A stretch of DNA of 64,000 nucleotides from Streptomyces peucetius (GCF_025854275.1 NZ_CP107567.1:992001-1056000); one strand, 5' to 3'. Positions 1 to 8,496 are shown, counted from the first letter of the stretch. The notes: generated by a model from the sequence alone, not told the origin. A program made the numbers and translations.

Positions 1-618
1 CAGCGGTCGGCGGACCAGCGGCGTCGGGAACTCCTCGAGGCCGCCGACCGGGTAGTGCTCCGGGACGGCCCCCAGGCCTCCATGAACGCCATCGCCGCCG
101 AGGCCGGCATCACCAAGCCCATCCTCTACCGGCACTTCGGCGACAAGGGCGGGCTCTACCGCGCACTGGCCAAGCGTCACACCGACGCACTGCTGAGGGC
201 CCTTCAGGTGGCGGTCGACGCGGACGTCGACCGCCGTGAGCGGGTCGCCGGCACGCTCGACACGTACCTCGCCGCGATCGAGGCGCGTCCGCAGGTGTAC
301 CGCTTCCTGATGCACCCGGCGGAGGACAGCCAGCCCTCGGAGGCGGGCTTCGACGTGGGCCGCCACTCGGCGCCGCTGCTGCGCCGCCTCGGCGAGGAAC
401 TGGGCAAGGTGATCGCCGAACGCGTCGACCTGGGGCCGTCGGGCGATCTCGTGGCACGGGTGTGGGGCCACGGCATCGTCGGCATGATGCACGCGGCGGG
501 TGACTGGTGGCTGGGTGAACGCCCCTGTTCGCGGGCGGAGTTGGTGGAGAGCCTGACGGACCTGCTGTGCGGGCGGCTGTTCGCGGCGCAGGACCGCGTG
601 GGCGGTCCGGGGTTCTAG
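1..618 (+). CDS. TetR/AcrR family transcriptional regulator (5' end outside window)
   Basis: The reading frame is open from base 1, so the start codon lies upstream. The first visible residues (QRSADQRRRELLEAADRV) already belong to helix 1 of a TetR DNA-binding domain. A GTG at 55 is in frame but would cut into the HTH, so it is not taken as the start. The HTH core reads SMNAIAAEAGITKPILYRHF, typical of TetR/AcrR proteins. The rest is an all-helical ligand-binding domain without recognisable specificity. The gene converges on peptide deformylase and is separated from it by the GC-rich repeat element. Family assignment is firm; target and ligand are unknown. Confidence 0.88.
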   Translation, partial: QRSADQRRRELLEAADRVVLRDGPQASMNAIAAEAGITKPILYRHFGDKGGLYRALAKRHTDALLRALQVAVDADVDRRERVAGTLDTYLAAIEARPQVYRFLMHPAEDSQPSEAGFDVGRHSAPLLRRLGEELGKVIAERVDLGPSGDLVARVWGHGIVGMMHAAGDWWLGERPCSRAELVESLTDLLCGRLFAAQDRVGGPGF

Positions 619-646
619 CGGGAACCCGCCCACAAGCGCTGCTTGC

Positions 647-883
647 CCCCTCCCCGCCCCTTCCCGAAACCGGGGGCTCTGCCCCCGGTCCCCCCGCCTC
701 AATCGCCGGCGGGGCTGGGGGTACTCCCCCTACGCCTGGCGGCGTGGGAGGTACCCCACCCATGGCCGCCAGGCCGCAGGGGGAGATTGAGGCCACCGCG
801 CGAAGCGCGGTACCGGGGCCCGGGGCTTGCCCCGCCACGCGGCGGAGCCGCACATCGGTGCAGCGGGAAGGAACGGGGAGGGG
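647..883. repeat. GC-rich intergenic element, copy 1, with inverted ends
   Basis: A 237-bp non-coding block lies between two convergent gene ends. Its left end (647-666, CCCCTCCCCGCCCCTTCCCG) is an imperfect inverted copy of its right end (864-883, CGGGAAGGAACGGGGAGGGG). Inside are strong stem-loops: CCGGGGGCTCTGCCCCCGG (671-689) and ACCGCGCGAAGCGCGGT (about 795-811), plus an outer pairing of CCTCAAT (about 697) with ATTGAGG (about 784). Read in reverse complement it is very similar to the element at 40580-40832, and it shares its core with 34239-34785. It could act as a bidirectional terminator. Inverted ends also suggest a MITE-like origin, but no transposase or target duplication is visible. 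Confidence 0.75.
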
Positions 884-914
884 AACAGGCCCCGCGCAGC
901 GGCCCGCCCGCCCG

Positions 915-1481
915 CTACCCGCTCAGCCGCGCCACCCGCTCCGGCGTCGCCCACGACGCCCTCCGTGCCGCCCGCGCAAGCCGCGCCCGGCGCCACGGCG
1001 TCAGCCGGTCCGCGTACACCAGCCCCTCCAAGTGGTCGCACTCGTGCTGCAGGCACCGCGCGAAGAATCCCGTGCCCTCGACCCGCACCGGCTCGCCGTC
1101 ACGTGTGACGCCCTCCACCACCGCGTGGTCGAAGCGTTCCGTGCCGGCCTCCAGGCCCGGCAGGGACAGGCAGCCCTCGGGGCCGCGGACGGTGACGCCG
1201 TCCGCTTCCACCAGCCGGGGATTGACGATGTGTCCGAGGTGGCGGACGTCCTCGTCGTCGGGGCAGTCGTAGACGAAGACCTTCAGCCCCACGCCGACCT
1301 GGTTCGCCGCGAGCCCGACGCCCTGCGCCGCGTACATCGTCGCGAACAGGTCCTCGACGAGTGCCGCGAGACCGGGACCGAAGTCGGTCACGGTCTCGCA
1401 GGGGGCGTGCAGTACGGCGTCCGCGAGCAGGCTCATGGGCCTGACGCGTCCGGTACTGCCGGGGATCAGCCGGTTTCGCAT
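915..1481 (-). CDS. def: Peptide deformylase
   Basis: Removes the N-formyl group from nascent proteins in the cytoplasm. All three metal-site motifs are present: GVGLAANQ (residues 54-61), EGCLSLP (102-108) and QHECDH (145-150). The Cys and two His bind the metal and the Glu is catalytic. Length is 188 residues, usual for actinobacterial enzymes. The ATG at 1481 gives an N terminus (MRNRLIPGSTGRVRPMSLL) of the expected kind; the open frame continues upstream but only as antisense to murT. It is convergent with the TetR gene and divergent from murT. The Arg-rich C-terminal tail is common in actinobacteria. Confidence 0.95.
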   Translation of the reverse strand: MRNRLIPGSTGRVRPMSLLADAVLHAPCETVTDFGPGLAALVEDLFATMYAAQGVGLAANQVGVGLKVFVYDCPDDEDVRHLGHIVNPRLVEADGVTVRGPEGCLSLPGLEAGTERFDHAVVEGVTRDGEPVRVEGTGFFARCLQHECDHLEGLVYADRLTPWRRARLARAARRASWATPERVARLSG

Positions 1482-1629
1482 GGCGCCAAGCGTACGTTCC
1501 CCGTAGGGTCGCGTACCCCCCGCCCGGCTTCGTGCGTGACCTCCACCTTTTCCGACGGTGCCGCGGTTCGGGCGGCCGGGCAGAGCTGGATAGGCTGAGT
1601 CCGGACCGACGCAAGGAGGATCAAGGACG

Positions 1630-2868
1630 ATGTCAGGCAACTCGGAGCCCCTGACGCCGCGAGCCAAGCTGGCCGTGACGGCGGGCAAGGCCGCAGCAGC
1701 GGTGTCCCGCGCCGCCGGGCGAGGCAGCGGATCGGTGATCGGCGGCCGGGTGGCGCTCAAGCTGGACCCCGATCTGTTGGCGAAGCTGGCGCAGCACCTG
1801 GACGTGGTCCTCGTCTCCGCGACCAACGGCAAGACCACGACCACCAGGCTCATCGCCGAGGCGCTGCGCGCCAGCGGCCCGGTCGTGTCGAACGCACTCG
1901 GCGCCAACATGCCCGCGGGCATCACCTCGGCACTGGCGGGCGGCTCGGACGCCCGGTTCGGTGTGATCGAGGTCGACGAGAAGTACCTCGCCGGTGTGGC
2001 GAGGGATGTGACGCCCAAGGCGATCGCACTGCTGAACCTGTCGCGGGACCAGCTGGACCGCGCGGCGGAGACGCGGATGCTGGCCGAGAAGTGGCGTGAG
2101 GGACTTTCCGGTTCGAAGGCGATGATCATCGCCAACGCGGACGACCCGCTGGTGGTGTGGGCCGCCTCTTCCTCGCCCAACGTGGTGTGGGTGGCCGCCG
2201 GCCAGGAGTGGAAGGACGACGCCTGGTCGTGCCCGTCCTGCGGCGGCGTGATGCAGCGCCCGGGCGACGACTGGTTCTGCGGCGAGTGCGGCTTCCGCCG
2301 CCCCGCCCCGAGCTGGGTGCTCAGCGGTGACCACGTCATCGACCCGCACGGCAGCGCCTGGCCGATCCACCTCCAGCTGCCCGGCCGCGCCAACAAGGCC
2401 AACGCCGCCACCTCCGCCGCCGTCGCCGCGAGCTTCGGCGTGCCGCCGCAGGTCGCGCTGGAGCGCATGTACCAGGTGCAGGCCGTGGCCGGACGGTACG
2501 ACGTGGTGTCCTTCCTCGGCCGCGACGTGCGTCTGCTGCTGGCGAAGAACCCGGCCGGCTGGCTCGAGACGTTCTCGCTGATCGACCCGCCGCCGACGCC
2601 GGTCATCCTGTCCGTCAACGCCCGCGGCGCGGACGGCACGGACACCTCCTGGCTGTGGGACGTCGACTACACCCGGCTCGCCGGCCACCCGATCCTCGTG
2701 ATCGGTGACCGCCGGCTGGACCTCGCGGTCCGGCTCGAGGTCGCGGGTCTGGACTTCCGGGTGTGCGAGTCGGTCGACGAGGCGGTGCAGAGCGCCCCGC
2801 CCGGCCGGATCGAGCTGATCGCCAACTACACCGCCTTCCAGGACGTGCGCCGGCGCGTCGGCAACTGA
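1630..2868 (+). CDS. murT: Lipid II isoglutaminyl synthase, MurT subunit (Mur ligase family, DUF1727)
   Basis: ATP-dependent subunit that, with GatD, amidates the D-Glu of lipid II to D-iso-Gln in peptidoglycan synthesis. The P-loop ATNGKTTTT is at residues 64-72, followed by a Mur-ligase central domain (LNLSRDQLDR). A zinc-ribbon-like insert has cysteines at 201, 204, 217 and 220 (CPSC...CGEC). The C-terminal part after LLAKNPAGW matches the DUF1727 region. Length is 412 residues. AGGAGG lies close upstream of the ATG. gatD starts 24 bases after the stop, so the two form an operon ending at the palindrome at 3661-3690. Confidence 0.95.
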   Translation: MSGNSEPLTPRAKLAVTAGKAAAAVSRAAGRGSGSVIGGRVALKLDPDLLAKLAQHLDVVLVSATNGKTTTTRLIAEALRASGPVVSNALGANMPAGITSALAGGSDARFGVIEVDEKYLAGVARDVTPKAIALLNLSRDQLDRAAETRMLAEKWREGLSGSKAMIIANADDPLVVWAASSSPNVVWVAAGQEWKDDAWSCPSCGGVMQRPGDDWFCGECGFRRPAPSWVLSGDHVIDPHGSAWPIHLQLPGRANKANAATSAAVAASFGVPPQVALERMYQVQAVAGRYDVVSFLGRDVRLLLAKNPAGWLETFSLIDPPPTPVILSVNARGADGTDTSWLWDVDYTRLAGHPILVIGDRRLDLAVRLEVAGLDFRVCESVDEAVQSAPPGRIELIANYTAFQDVRRRVGN

Positions 2869-2892
2869 CCTGCGGACGGACGAAGAGGACTG

Positions 2893-3627
2893 ATGAGAAT
2901 GAGCGACAACAGCCTGCGTCTGGTGTGGGTCTACCCGGATCTGCTCAGCACCTACGGCGACCAGGGCAACGCCCTCGTCGTCGAGCGCCGTGCCCGGCAG
3001 CGCGGCCTGGACGTGATGCGCATCGACGTGCGCAGCGACCAGTCGGTGCCGACGTCCGGCGACATCTATCTGATCGGCGGCGGCGAGGACCGTCCGCAGC
3101 GGCTCGCGGCCGAGCGGCTGCGCCGCGACGGCGGGCTGAGCCGGGCGGCGTCCAACGGCGCCATCATCTTCTCGGTGTGCGCCGGCTACCAGATCCTCGG
3201 CCACGAGTTCATCAACGACCTCGGTGAGCGCGAGCCCGGCCTGGGTCTGATCGACGTGGTCTCCACCCGCGGCGAGGGCGAGCGCTGCGTCGGCGACGTA
3301 CTGGCCGACATCGACCCGCGGTTGGGGCTGCCCCAGCTGACGGGCTTCGAGAACCACCAGGGGATCACCCATCTCGGCCCGACGGCACGCCCGTTCGCCC
3401 GGACGGTGTTCGGCCGGGGCAACGGCACCGGAGACGGCACCGAGGGCGCGTACAACGACACCGTCTTCGGCACCTACATGCACGGCCCCGTCATGGCCCG
3501 CAACCCGCAGATCGCCGATCTGCTGCTGAAGCTGGCCCTCGACGTGAACGCGCTGCCGCCGACCGACGACCGGTGGTACGAGGCGCTGCGCGCGGAGCGG
3601 ATCGCGGCCGCGACCCAGCCCGCCTGA
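2893..3627 (+). CDS. gatD: Lipid II isoglutaminyl synthase, glutamine amidotransferase subunit GatD
   Basis: Class I glutamine amidotransferase that supplies ammonia to MurT. The nucleophile Cys96 is in FSVCAGYQ and the catalytic His197 is in YMHGPV. The N-terminal WVYPDLLSTYGDQGN is characteristic of the CobB/CobQ-like GatD family. Length is 244 residues. Two ATGs occur (2893 and 2899); the first is kept because an AGAGGA ribosome site sits just upstream. It follows murT directly and precedes a strong terminator. Confidence 0.95.
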   Translation: MRMSDNSLRLVWVYPDLLSTYGDQGNALVVERRARQRGLDVMRIDVRSDQSVPTSGDIYLIGGGEDRPQRLAAERLRRDGGLSRAASNGAIIFSVCAGYQILGHEFINDLGEREPGLGLIDVVSTRGEGERCVGDVLADIDPRLGLPQLTGFENHQGITHLGPTARPFARTVFGRGNGTGDGTEGAYNDTVFGTYMHGPVMARNPQIADLLLKLALDVNALPPTDDRWYEALRAERIAAATQPA

Positions 3628-3660
3628 CGGTCTTTCCGCTCACCCGAGCACCCATTTCAC

Positions 3661-3690
3661 GGCCCCTCCGCTCAGCTGAGCGGAGGGGCC
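3661..3690. terminator. Perfect 30-base palindrome, terminator of murT-gatD
   Basis: GGCCCCTCCGCTCAG is followed at once by its exact reverse complement (15-bp arms, no spacer). It lies 33 bases after the gatD stop and before the pfkA promoter region. There is no U-tract, as is common for Streptomyces terminators. Confidence 0.7.
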
Positions 3691-3814
3691 GTGGGCGCGG
3701 TCCCACCAGGCGGACGCCGGTTTCTAAAGCCCCGCCCGGCGCCGGTAGGGTGGCACGGAACCGACCGGACGACGTGGTCCGGGAGTCCGCCCACGTTGTA
3801 AAGGTTTTCGGGCA

Positions 3815-4840
3815 ATGCGCATTGGTGTGCTCACTTCCGGCGGCGACTGCCCCGGTCTGAACGCTGTCATCCGTTCCGTCGTGCACCGCGCCGTAGTCGA
3901 CCACGGTGACGAGGTCATCGGCTTCCACGACGGCTGGAAGGGCCTCCTCGAGTGCGACTACCGCAAGCTCGACCTGGACGCGGTGGGCGGCATCCTCGCC
4001 CGCGGCGGCACCATCCTCGGCTCCTCCCGGGTCCAGCCCGCGCATCTGCGCGACGGCGTGGAGCGGGCCAGGGGCCATGTGGCCGACCTGGGCCTCGACG
4101 CCATCATCCCGATCGGCGGTGAGGGCACCCTCAAGGCGGCCCGGCTGCTCTCCGAGGGCGGACTGCCCATCGTCGGCGTGCCCAAGACGATCGACAACGA
4201 CATCTCGTCCACGGACGTCACCTTCGGCTTCGACACCGCCGTCGGTGTCGCCACCGAGGCGCTCGACCGTCTGAAGACCACCGCCGAGTCGCACCAGCGG
4301 GTCCTGATCGTCGAGGTCATGGGCCGGCACACCGGCTGGATCGCGCTGCACTCGGGCATGGCGGCCGGCGCCCACGCCATCGTGGTGCCCGAGCGCCCCT
4401 TCGACATCGAGGAACTGACGAAGCGCGTCGGCGCACGGTTCGAGGCCGGCAAGCGGTTCGCGATCGTGGTCGTCGCCGAGGGCGCGAAGCCCCGCGAGGG
4501 CTCGATGCGCTGGGACGAGGGCGGCAAGGACATCTACGGCCACGAGCGGTTCGCCGGTGTGGCCCGCCAGCTCTCCGTCGAGCTGGAGGAGCGGCTCGGC
4601 AAGGAGGCCCGCCCCGTGATCCTCGGCCACGTCCAGCGCGGCGGCACGCCCACCGCCTACGACCGTGTCCTCGCGACCCGGTTCGGGTGGCACGCGGTGG
4701 AGGCCGCGCACCGCGGCGAGTTCGGCATGATGACCGCGCTGCGCGGCACCGACATCACGATGGTGCCGCTCGCCGAGGCCACGCAGACGCTGAAGACGGT
4801 GCCCGTGGAGCGGTACGACGAGGCCGAGACGGTCCTCTGA
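3815..4840 (+). CDS. pfkA: ATP-dependent 6-phosphofructokinase
   Basis: Phosphorylates fructose 6-phosphate in glycolysis. SGGDCPGLN (residues 8-16) and GGEGT (101-105) form the nucleotide-binding loops. Gly at position 104 is the residue associated with ATP use, whereas PPi-dependent relatives carry Asp. The substrate and catalytic motif is PKTIDNDI. GRHTGWIAL and GHVQRGGTP are typical of the family. Length is 341 residues, with a start MRIGVLTSGGDCPG as in other actinobacterial enzymes. It is monocistronic between two hairpins. Confidence 0.95.
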   Translation: MRIGVLTSGGDCPGLNAVIRSVVHRAVVDHGDEVIGFHDGWKGLLECDYRKLDLDAVGGILARGGTILGSSRVQPAHLRDGVERARGHVADLGLDAIIPIGGEGTLKAARLLSEGGLPIVGVPKTIDNDISSTDVTFGFDTAVGVATEALDRLKTTAESHQRVLIVEVMGRHTGWIALHSGMAAGAHAIVVPERPFDIEELTKRVGARFEAGKRFAIVVVAEGAKPREGSMRWDEGGKDIYGHERFAGVARQLSVELEERLGKEARPVILGHVQRGGTPTAYDRVLATRFGWHAVEAAHRGEFGMMTALRGTDITMVPLAEATQTLKTVPVERYDEAETVL

Positions 4841-4872
4841 TCCGTCCGCGGATCCCCTACGGATCCGTACGA

Positions 4873-4906
4873 GCCGCCCCCGGTCGCAGCGTCGGCCGGG
4901 GGCGGT
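4873..4906. terminator. Hairpin terminator after pfkA
   Basis: CCGCCCCCGG (4874-4883) pairs with CCGGGGGCGG (4896-4905) across a 12-base loop and is followed by TTCT. It starts 34 bases after the pfkA stop. Confidence 0.65.
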
Positions 4907-4994
4907 TCTACTCTGGTGCGAGCAAGCGGACAACCCGCGCGAATCGCCGGTACGGCTCATCGGCGCGGACCAGGCAGCCCCCGGGAGTAGACAG

Positions 4995-5945
4995 ATGGAT
5001 CACAGCGGGCACGGCATGACGATGGATCTGCCGCCGTTCACGCTGGGGCGCGGCCTGGAGTTCTCACCGGACGCCTTCTTCCTCGTCGGCTGCCTCCTGG
5101 CGCTCGGCCTGTACGGCTGGGGCGTCGTGCGGCTGCGCCGCCGCGGCGACGACTGGGCGGTGAGCCGCACCGTCTGCTTCACCGCCGGTGTGCTGAGCAT
5201 CGCGCTGATGATGTGCACCAAGCTGAACGACTACGGCATGGTCATGTTCAGCGTGCACATGGTGCAGCACATGGTGATCAGCATGCTGTCGCCGATCGTG
5301 CTGCTGCTGGGCGCGCCCATCACGCTCGCGCTGCGCGCGCTGCCGGTCGCGGGCCGGGGCCGCAAGGGACCCCGCGAAGTGCTGCTGATGCTGCTGCACA
5401 GCCGCTACATGCGGATCGTCACGCATCCGGCGTTCACCATCCCGCTGTTCATCGCCAGCCTGTACGGGCTGTACTTCACGCCGCTGTTCGACTTCCTGAT
5501 GGACTCGAAGACCGGGCACATCGCGATGATGGTGCACTTCCTCGCGGTCGGGCTGGTCTTCTTCTGGCCGATCATGGGCGTGGACCCGGGGCCGCACCGG
5601 CCCGGATATGTGATGCGGATGCTGGAGCTGTTCGCCGGCATGCCGTTCCACGCCTTCTTCGGCATCGCGCTGATGATGGCCTCCGAGCCGATGGTCGGCG
5701 CGTACCGCAACCCCCCGGCCTCGCTCGGGATCGACGCGCTCTCCGACCAGAACGCGGCGGGCGGGATCGCCTGGGCGTTCAGCGAGATCCCGTCCGTGGT
5801 GGTGCTGATCGCGCTGGTCTTCCAGTGGTACCGCTCCGACCAGCGGCTGGCCAAGCGCAGGGACCGGGCGGCGGACCGCGACGGGGACAAGGAGCTCGAG
5901 GCGTACAACGCGTATCTCGCCTCGCTCCAGGCCCGCCGCGGGTAG
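4995..5945 (+). CDS. Cytochrome c oxidase assembly protein, CtaG family membrane protein
   Basis: Polytopic membrane protein of 316 residues with about six or seven hydrophobic segments. The start MDHSGHGMTMDLPPFT, the conserved VHMVQHMVISMLSPIVLLLGAP stretch (His-rich helix, about residues 92-113) and the later MMVHFLAVGLVFFWPIMGVDP are typical of the caa3_CtaG family. That family is linked to insertion of copper and assembly of terminal oxidases. The C terminus is charged and cytoplasmic. No copper chaperone or oxidase genes are adjacent, so the role is taken from the family alone. Confidence 0.88.
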   Translation: MDHSGHGMTMDLPPFTLGRGLEFSPDAFFLVGCLLALGLYGWGVVRLRRRGDDWAVSRTVCFTAGVLSIALMMCTKLNDYGMVMFSVHMVQHMVISMLSPIVLLLGAPITLALRALPVAGRGRKGPREVLLMLLHSRYMRIVTHPAFTIPLFIASLYGLYFTPLFDFLMDSKTGHIAMMVHFLAVGLVFFWPIMGVDPGPHRPGYVMRMLELFAGMPFHAFFGIALMMASEPMVGAYRNPPASLGIDALSDQNAAGGIAWAFSEIPSVVVLIALVFQWYRSDQRLAKRRDRAADRDGDKELEAYNAYLASLQARRG

Positions 5946-6039
5946 CCGCCGGCCCGGTTTGTCACCGGGCAGTAGCGCCGGGGGCCGTACAGGGGCGACG
6001 ATGGTCCTCGACGGCCCCCGCCGTCGAAGGAGGGCGCTC

Positions 6040-6198
6040 ATGTCCGGTTCGACGAAGACGATGGGAGTGCTGACGGTCGCGACCCTGGTGGCCGTGACGG
6101 CGTACACCGCGGCACTCGGCAGCAACGGCTGGCTCTGGTTCGGCTGGGTGGTGCTCGGGATGCTGACCATCGGGGTGGTCGCCTCCAAGGGCACCTGA
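6040..6198 (+). CDS. Small two-helix membrane protein
   Basis: 52 residues from ATG 6040, preceded by GAAGGAGG. A longer in-frame start at 5959 would cross a region that does not look coding. The sequence is almost entirely two hydrophobic helices (VLTVATLVAVTAYTAAL and WLWFGWVVLGMLTIGVVA). It follows the CtaG-like gene by 94 bases in the same direction and may be cotranscribed. Function unknown. Confidence 0.7.
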   Translation: MSGSTKTMGVLTVATLVAVTAYTAALGSNGWLWFGWVVLGMLTIGVVASKGT

Positions 6199-6229
6199 GA
6201 CCGGGCCGTCCGTGACCGCTCCCCGCCGG

Positions 6230-6700
6230 TCAGAAGCGGAAGACCGCTCCGGTCTCCACCGCGAGCTCGCAGGCGTTGGCGAAGGTCTTGTGCCAGGCGG
6301 TGGGACGTCCCCGCCATGCGCCGGTCGCACTGACCGTGACGGGGTCGAACTGATCTGTGCACGGGTGCCGGTCCTCCGGCAGCCGGTCCAGGTCGCCATG
6401 GGCGGCGTCCAGCGCGGCGCAGGCGGCCGCGGCTTCCGGATGAGGCCCGGACGGTACGGGGCTGCAGTGCAGCAGCACGCCGCGGATCCAGGTGTTCTCG
6501 GAGCCTGACAAGGTCAGGAACAGCCCGCGCGAGGGGGGTGCCTCCGCCCGGCCGGCGGCGGTGACCGCGGCGGTGGCGGCCGCGGTCCGGTCCGGCACGG
6601 CCGGCACGTCCGGCGTGGGAGAGGCCGATGTCGCCATGGCGGGAGCGGCCATGGCGACGGCGAACAGGGCGGCTGCGGCAAGGGCGGCGCTGCGGTGCAT
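6230..6700 (-). CDS. Secreted subtilisin-inhibitor-like (SSI family) protease inhibitor
   Basis: 156-residue preprotein: signal peptide MHRSAALAAAALFAVAMAAP... with a likely AMA cleavage near residue 23, then an SSI domain. Four cysteines (79, 94, 114, 134) match the two conserved disulfides. GPHPEAAAACAALDAAHGDL and the C-terminal FANACELAVETGAVFRF are family hallmarks. In SSI the reactive bond follows C-P-M|V-Y-D-P; here the same place reads C114-T-D116-Q-F-D-P, so P1 is Asp instead of Met, Lys or Arg. Start ATG 6700 has AGGAG 8 bases upstream. Convergent with the small membrane protein gene. Confidence 0.93.
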   Translation of the reverse strand: MHRSAALAAAALFAVAMAAPAMATSASPTPDVPAVPDRTAAATAAVTAAGRAEAPPSRGLFLTLSGSENTWIRGVLLHCSPVPSGPHPEAAAACAALDAAHGDLDRLPEDRHPCTDQFDPVTVSATGAWRGRPTAWHKTFANACELAVETGAVFRF

Positions 6701-7236
6701 CCGGTGCTCCTGGCGGGGAGGCCGGCTCTTGCCGGCGCGAGCGGGGCGGGGACGTGTCCGGCGGATCAGGGTCGCGGGGGCCGCGGCCTCCGGTGCGTGA
6801 GGGCTCCCCCGGACCGGCCAGGTCCCGGGGGCGCGCCGCACGGCACCGGAGCGTCCTGACAGCGGAGCTGTTCGGGGTTCGGCAACGCTGCGAGGTGTCG
6901 TGCCGGGGCACCACCCAGGCGCAGCTCTGGGGAAGCGCGGTCCCGGCCGTGATCCGCCGGACACGCCCCTAAGAGCACCTTCCGGCCGGGGCGCGCGCAA
7001 GGCGCCGCGCCCCGGGGTAGCGCGGACGGGTGCGCCGTCCTGCTCCGTACGGCGTGCCCGCCCGGGCAGGCACGCCGTCCCCCTCCGCCCCGGGTCGCAG
7101 CCGGGCGTCGGCCCCGGCCATGGCCATCAGGACCACGCTGGCGCTGACCGCCGGAGAGCTCGTGCGGGTACTGCGCAGGGTGCGTTCCGGCGACAGGCCG
7201 ACCAGTAACTGTTCACCCTTGACGGGCTCATGAGAC
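6701..7236. other. Intergenic region without a supported gene
   Basis: About 540 bases hold the promoter side of the SSI gene and the upstream region of the GntR gene. Open frames here lack ribosome sites and family features. One palindromic hairpin is visible (GGCGTGCC at 7051 pairing with GGCACGCC ending at 7076). A TTGACG hexamer at 7219-7224 could be a -35 element for the GntR gene. Confidence 0.5.
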
Positions 7237-7237
7237 G

Positions 7238-7249
7238 TCGGATGTCCGA
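7238..7249. promoter_or_regulatory. Palindrome upstream of the GntR gene, possible autoregulatory operator
   Basis: TCGGATGTCCGA (TCGGA, TG, TCCGA) lies 65 bases before the GntR start codon and just after a TTGACG hexamer. FadR-type GntR proteins often bind short palindromes in their own promoter. This is inference from position and symmetry. Confidence 0.4.
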
Positions 7250-7313
7250 TGCCTTGATAGCGTTGGAACCCAGCTTGGCAAGCGAGAGGGGTCAAGAGGT
7301 GGGGAGTTCAGAC

Positions 7314-8045
7314 ATGCCGGGCGCGCGGTCGGGCCGGCAGCTGCTTCGGCAGGAAGTCGTCGACGGGATCAAGCGGTACATTCTGGAGAACAATCTCCGC
7401 CCGGGCGACTCGCTACCCACCGAGCCTGCCCTGTGCGAGGCCCTCGGCGCGAGCCGGTCGAGCGTCCGTGAGGCGGTCAAGATCCTCAACGCACTCGACA
7501 TCGTCGAGGTGCGTCACGGTCACGGCACCTACGTCGGCCGGCTCAGCCTCTCCGCCCTCGTGGAGAGCCTCACCTTCCGCGGACTGCTCAGCCGCGACGA
7601 CGACTTCCAGATGCCGGCGGACCTGGTGGACGTCCGCGAGCTCTTCGAGCGGGGTATGGCCGACCGCATCGTCTCCTCGCTCACGGCGGAGCAGCTCGAC
7701 GCCCTAGACGGTTTGGTCCAGCGGATGCGCGAGGTGGGCGCGGGCGAGGGGCACGGCTTCGCCGAGGCCGACCGGGCGTTCCACGCCCTGCTGGTCGCGC
7801 CGCTCGGCAACAACCTGATCGGCCAGCTCTCGGTGGCCTTCTGGGACGTCCACTCGATCGTGGCCCTGCACCTGGACGATTTCACCCACGCCGACGAGAC
7901 GGCCACCATCTCGGCGCACCAGAGCATCGTCGACGCCGCCAGGTCCGGCGACATCCCGCGCTTCACCAAGGCACTGGGCGATCACTACACACCCGTACGG
8001 CGCCGGCTGGCGGAGGCCCGGGCCCGACGGGCCGAGCAGGACTGA
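7314..8045 (+). CDS. GntR family regulator, FadR/FCD subfamily
   Basis: 243 residues. The N-terminal winged helix is clear (LRPGDSLPTEPALCEALGASRSSVREAVKIL, then EVRHGHGTYVG). The C-terminal all-helical FCD domain includes ELFERGMADRIVSSL, FHALLVAPLGNNLI, HLDDFTHADET and the terminal ALGDHYTPVRRRL. Start ATG 7314 is chosen over an upstream in-frame start at 7230 because GGTGGGG precedes it and the extra residues look non-coding. It stands alone, so the regulated pathway (often sugar acids, amino acids or fatty acids in this subfamily) cannot be told. Confidence 0.9.
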   Translation: MPGARSGRQLLRQEVVDGIKRYILENNLRPGDSLPTEPALCEALGASRSSVREAVKILNALDIVEVRHGHGTYVGRLSLSALVESLTFRGLLSRDDDFQMPADLVDVRELFERGMADRIVSSLTAEQLDALDGLVQRMREVGAGEGHGFAEADRAFHALLVAPLGNNLIGQLSVAFWDVHSIVALHLDDFTHADETATISAHQSIVDAARSGDIPRFTKALGDHYTPVRRRLAEARARRAEQD

Positions 8046-8280
8046 CCGGCGCGGCCGACGCGCGCTCGGCGGTGCTCGGCGCACACCTCGCGTCGGGCAT
8101 GGACCTCGGCCGGACCACGGCGGACGCCGGGGCCGAATCCGCGGTCGCGCCCGTCTGACGCCCCACGACCGATGCCGGGTTTGCCCCGGTACGGCACGGG
8201 CAGTCGGCCCTGTGCCGGACGGACTGTCACCCCCTGCCGCTCCGGTGCAGCACATCGCCGACCGCAGACCGGAGGTCGTC

Positions 8281-8496
8281 ATGCACGAGCAGGACAGCCA
8301 TCGCATCCACGCGGAGCACGACCGGGACAAGGCGGAGCAGCTGTTCGAGCAGGCCCGCCGCACCGAGGACCCGGAGCAGTCGGAACGGCTCCGTTACCGC
8401 GCCGAGCGGCTGCGCTCACGCAGTGAGGCGGAGCTGCGCCGGGAGCCCGGCGGTCGCTTCGACGCCGACGACATGGACGAGGAGGGCCCGCAGTGA
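8281..8496 (+). CDS. Small hydrophilic helical protein (DUF6381-like)
   Basis: 71 residues from ATG 8281 with GGAGG 5 bases upstream. An in-frame start at 8212 has no ribosome site. The sequence is highly charged and predicted helical (KAEQLFEQARRTEDPEQSERLRYRAERLRSR), ending in an acidic tail. It resembles the small DUF6381-type proteins of Streptomyces; that match is from memory and should be checked. No enzymatic motif. Confidence 0.65.
   Translation: MHEQDSHRIHAEHDRDKAEQLFEQARRTEDPEQSERLRYRAERLRSRSEAELRREPGGRFDADDMDEEGPQ

Noticed and set aside
567..1598. 343-codon plus frame covering the repeat element and antisense of def
   Set aside because: No protein family features; the peptide deformylase on the other strand has all three metal motifs.
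7051..7076. GGCGTGCC/GGCACGCC hairpin as a terminator
   Set aside because: It is not placed near any gene end (SSI is transcribed away from it, and GntR begins downstream), so no role can be given.
6969..7295. 108-residue minus-strand frame upstream of GntR
   Set aside because: Overlaps the GntR promoter, no ribosome site, low similarity to any fold; treated as non-coding.
8046..8166. Short plus-strand stretch reading AADARSAVLGAHLASGMDL
   Set aside because: It looks codon-like but has no start codon or ribosome site and no recognised family. It may be a small relic, but support is too weak.
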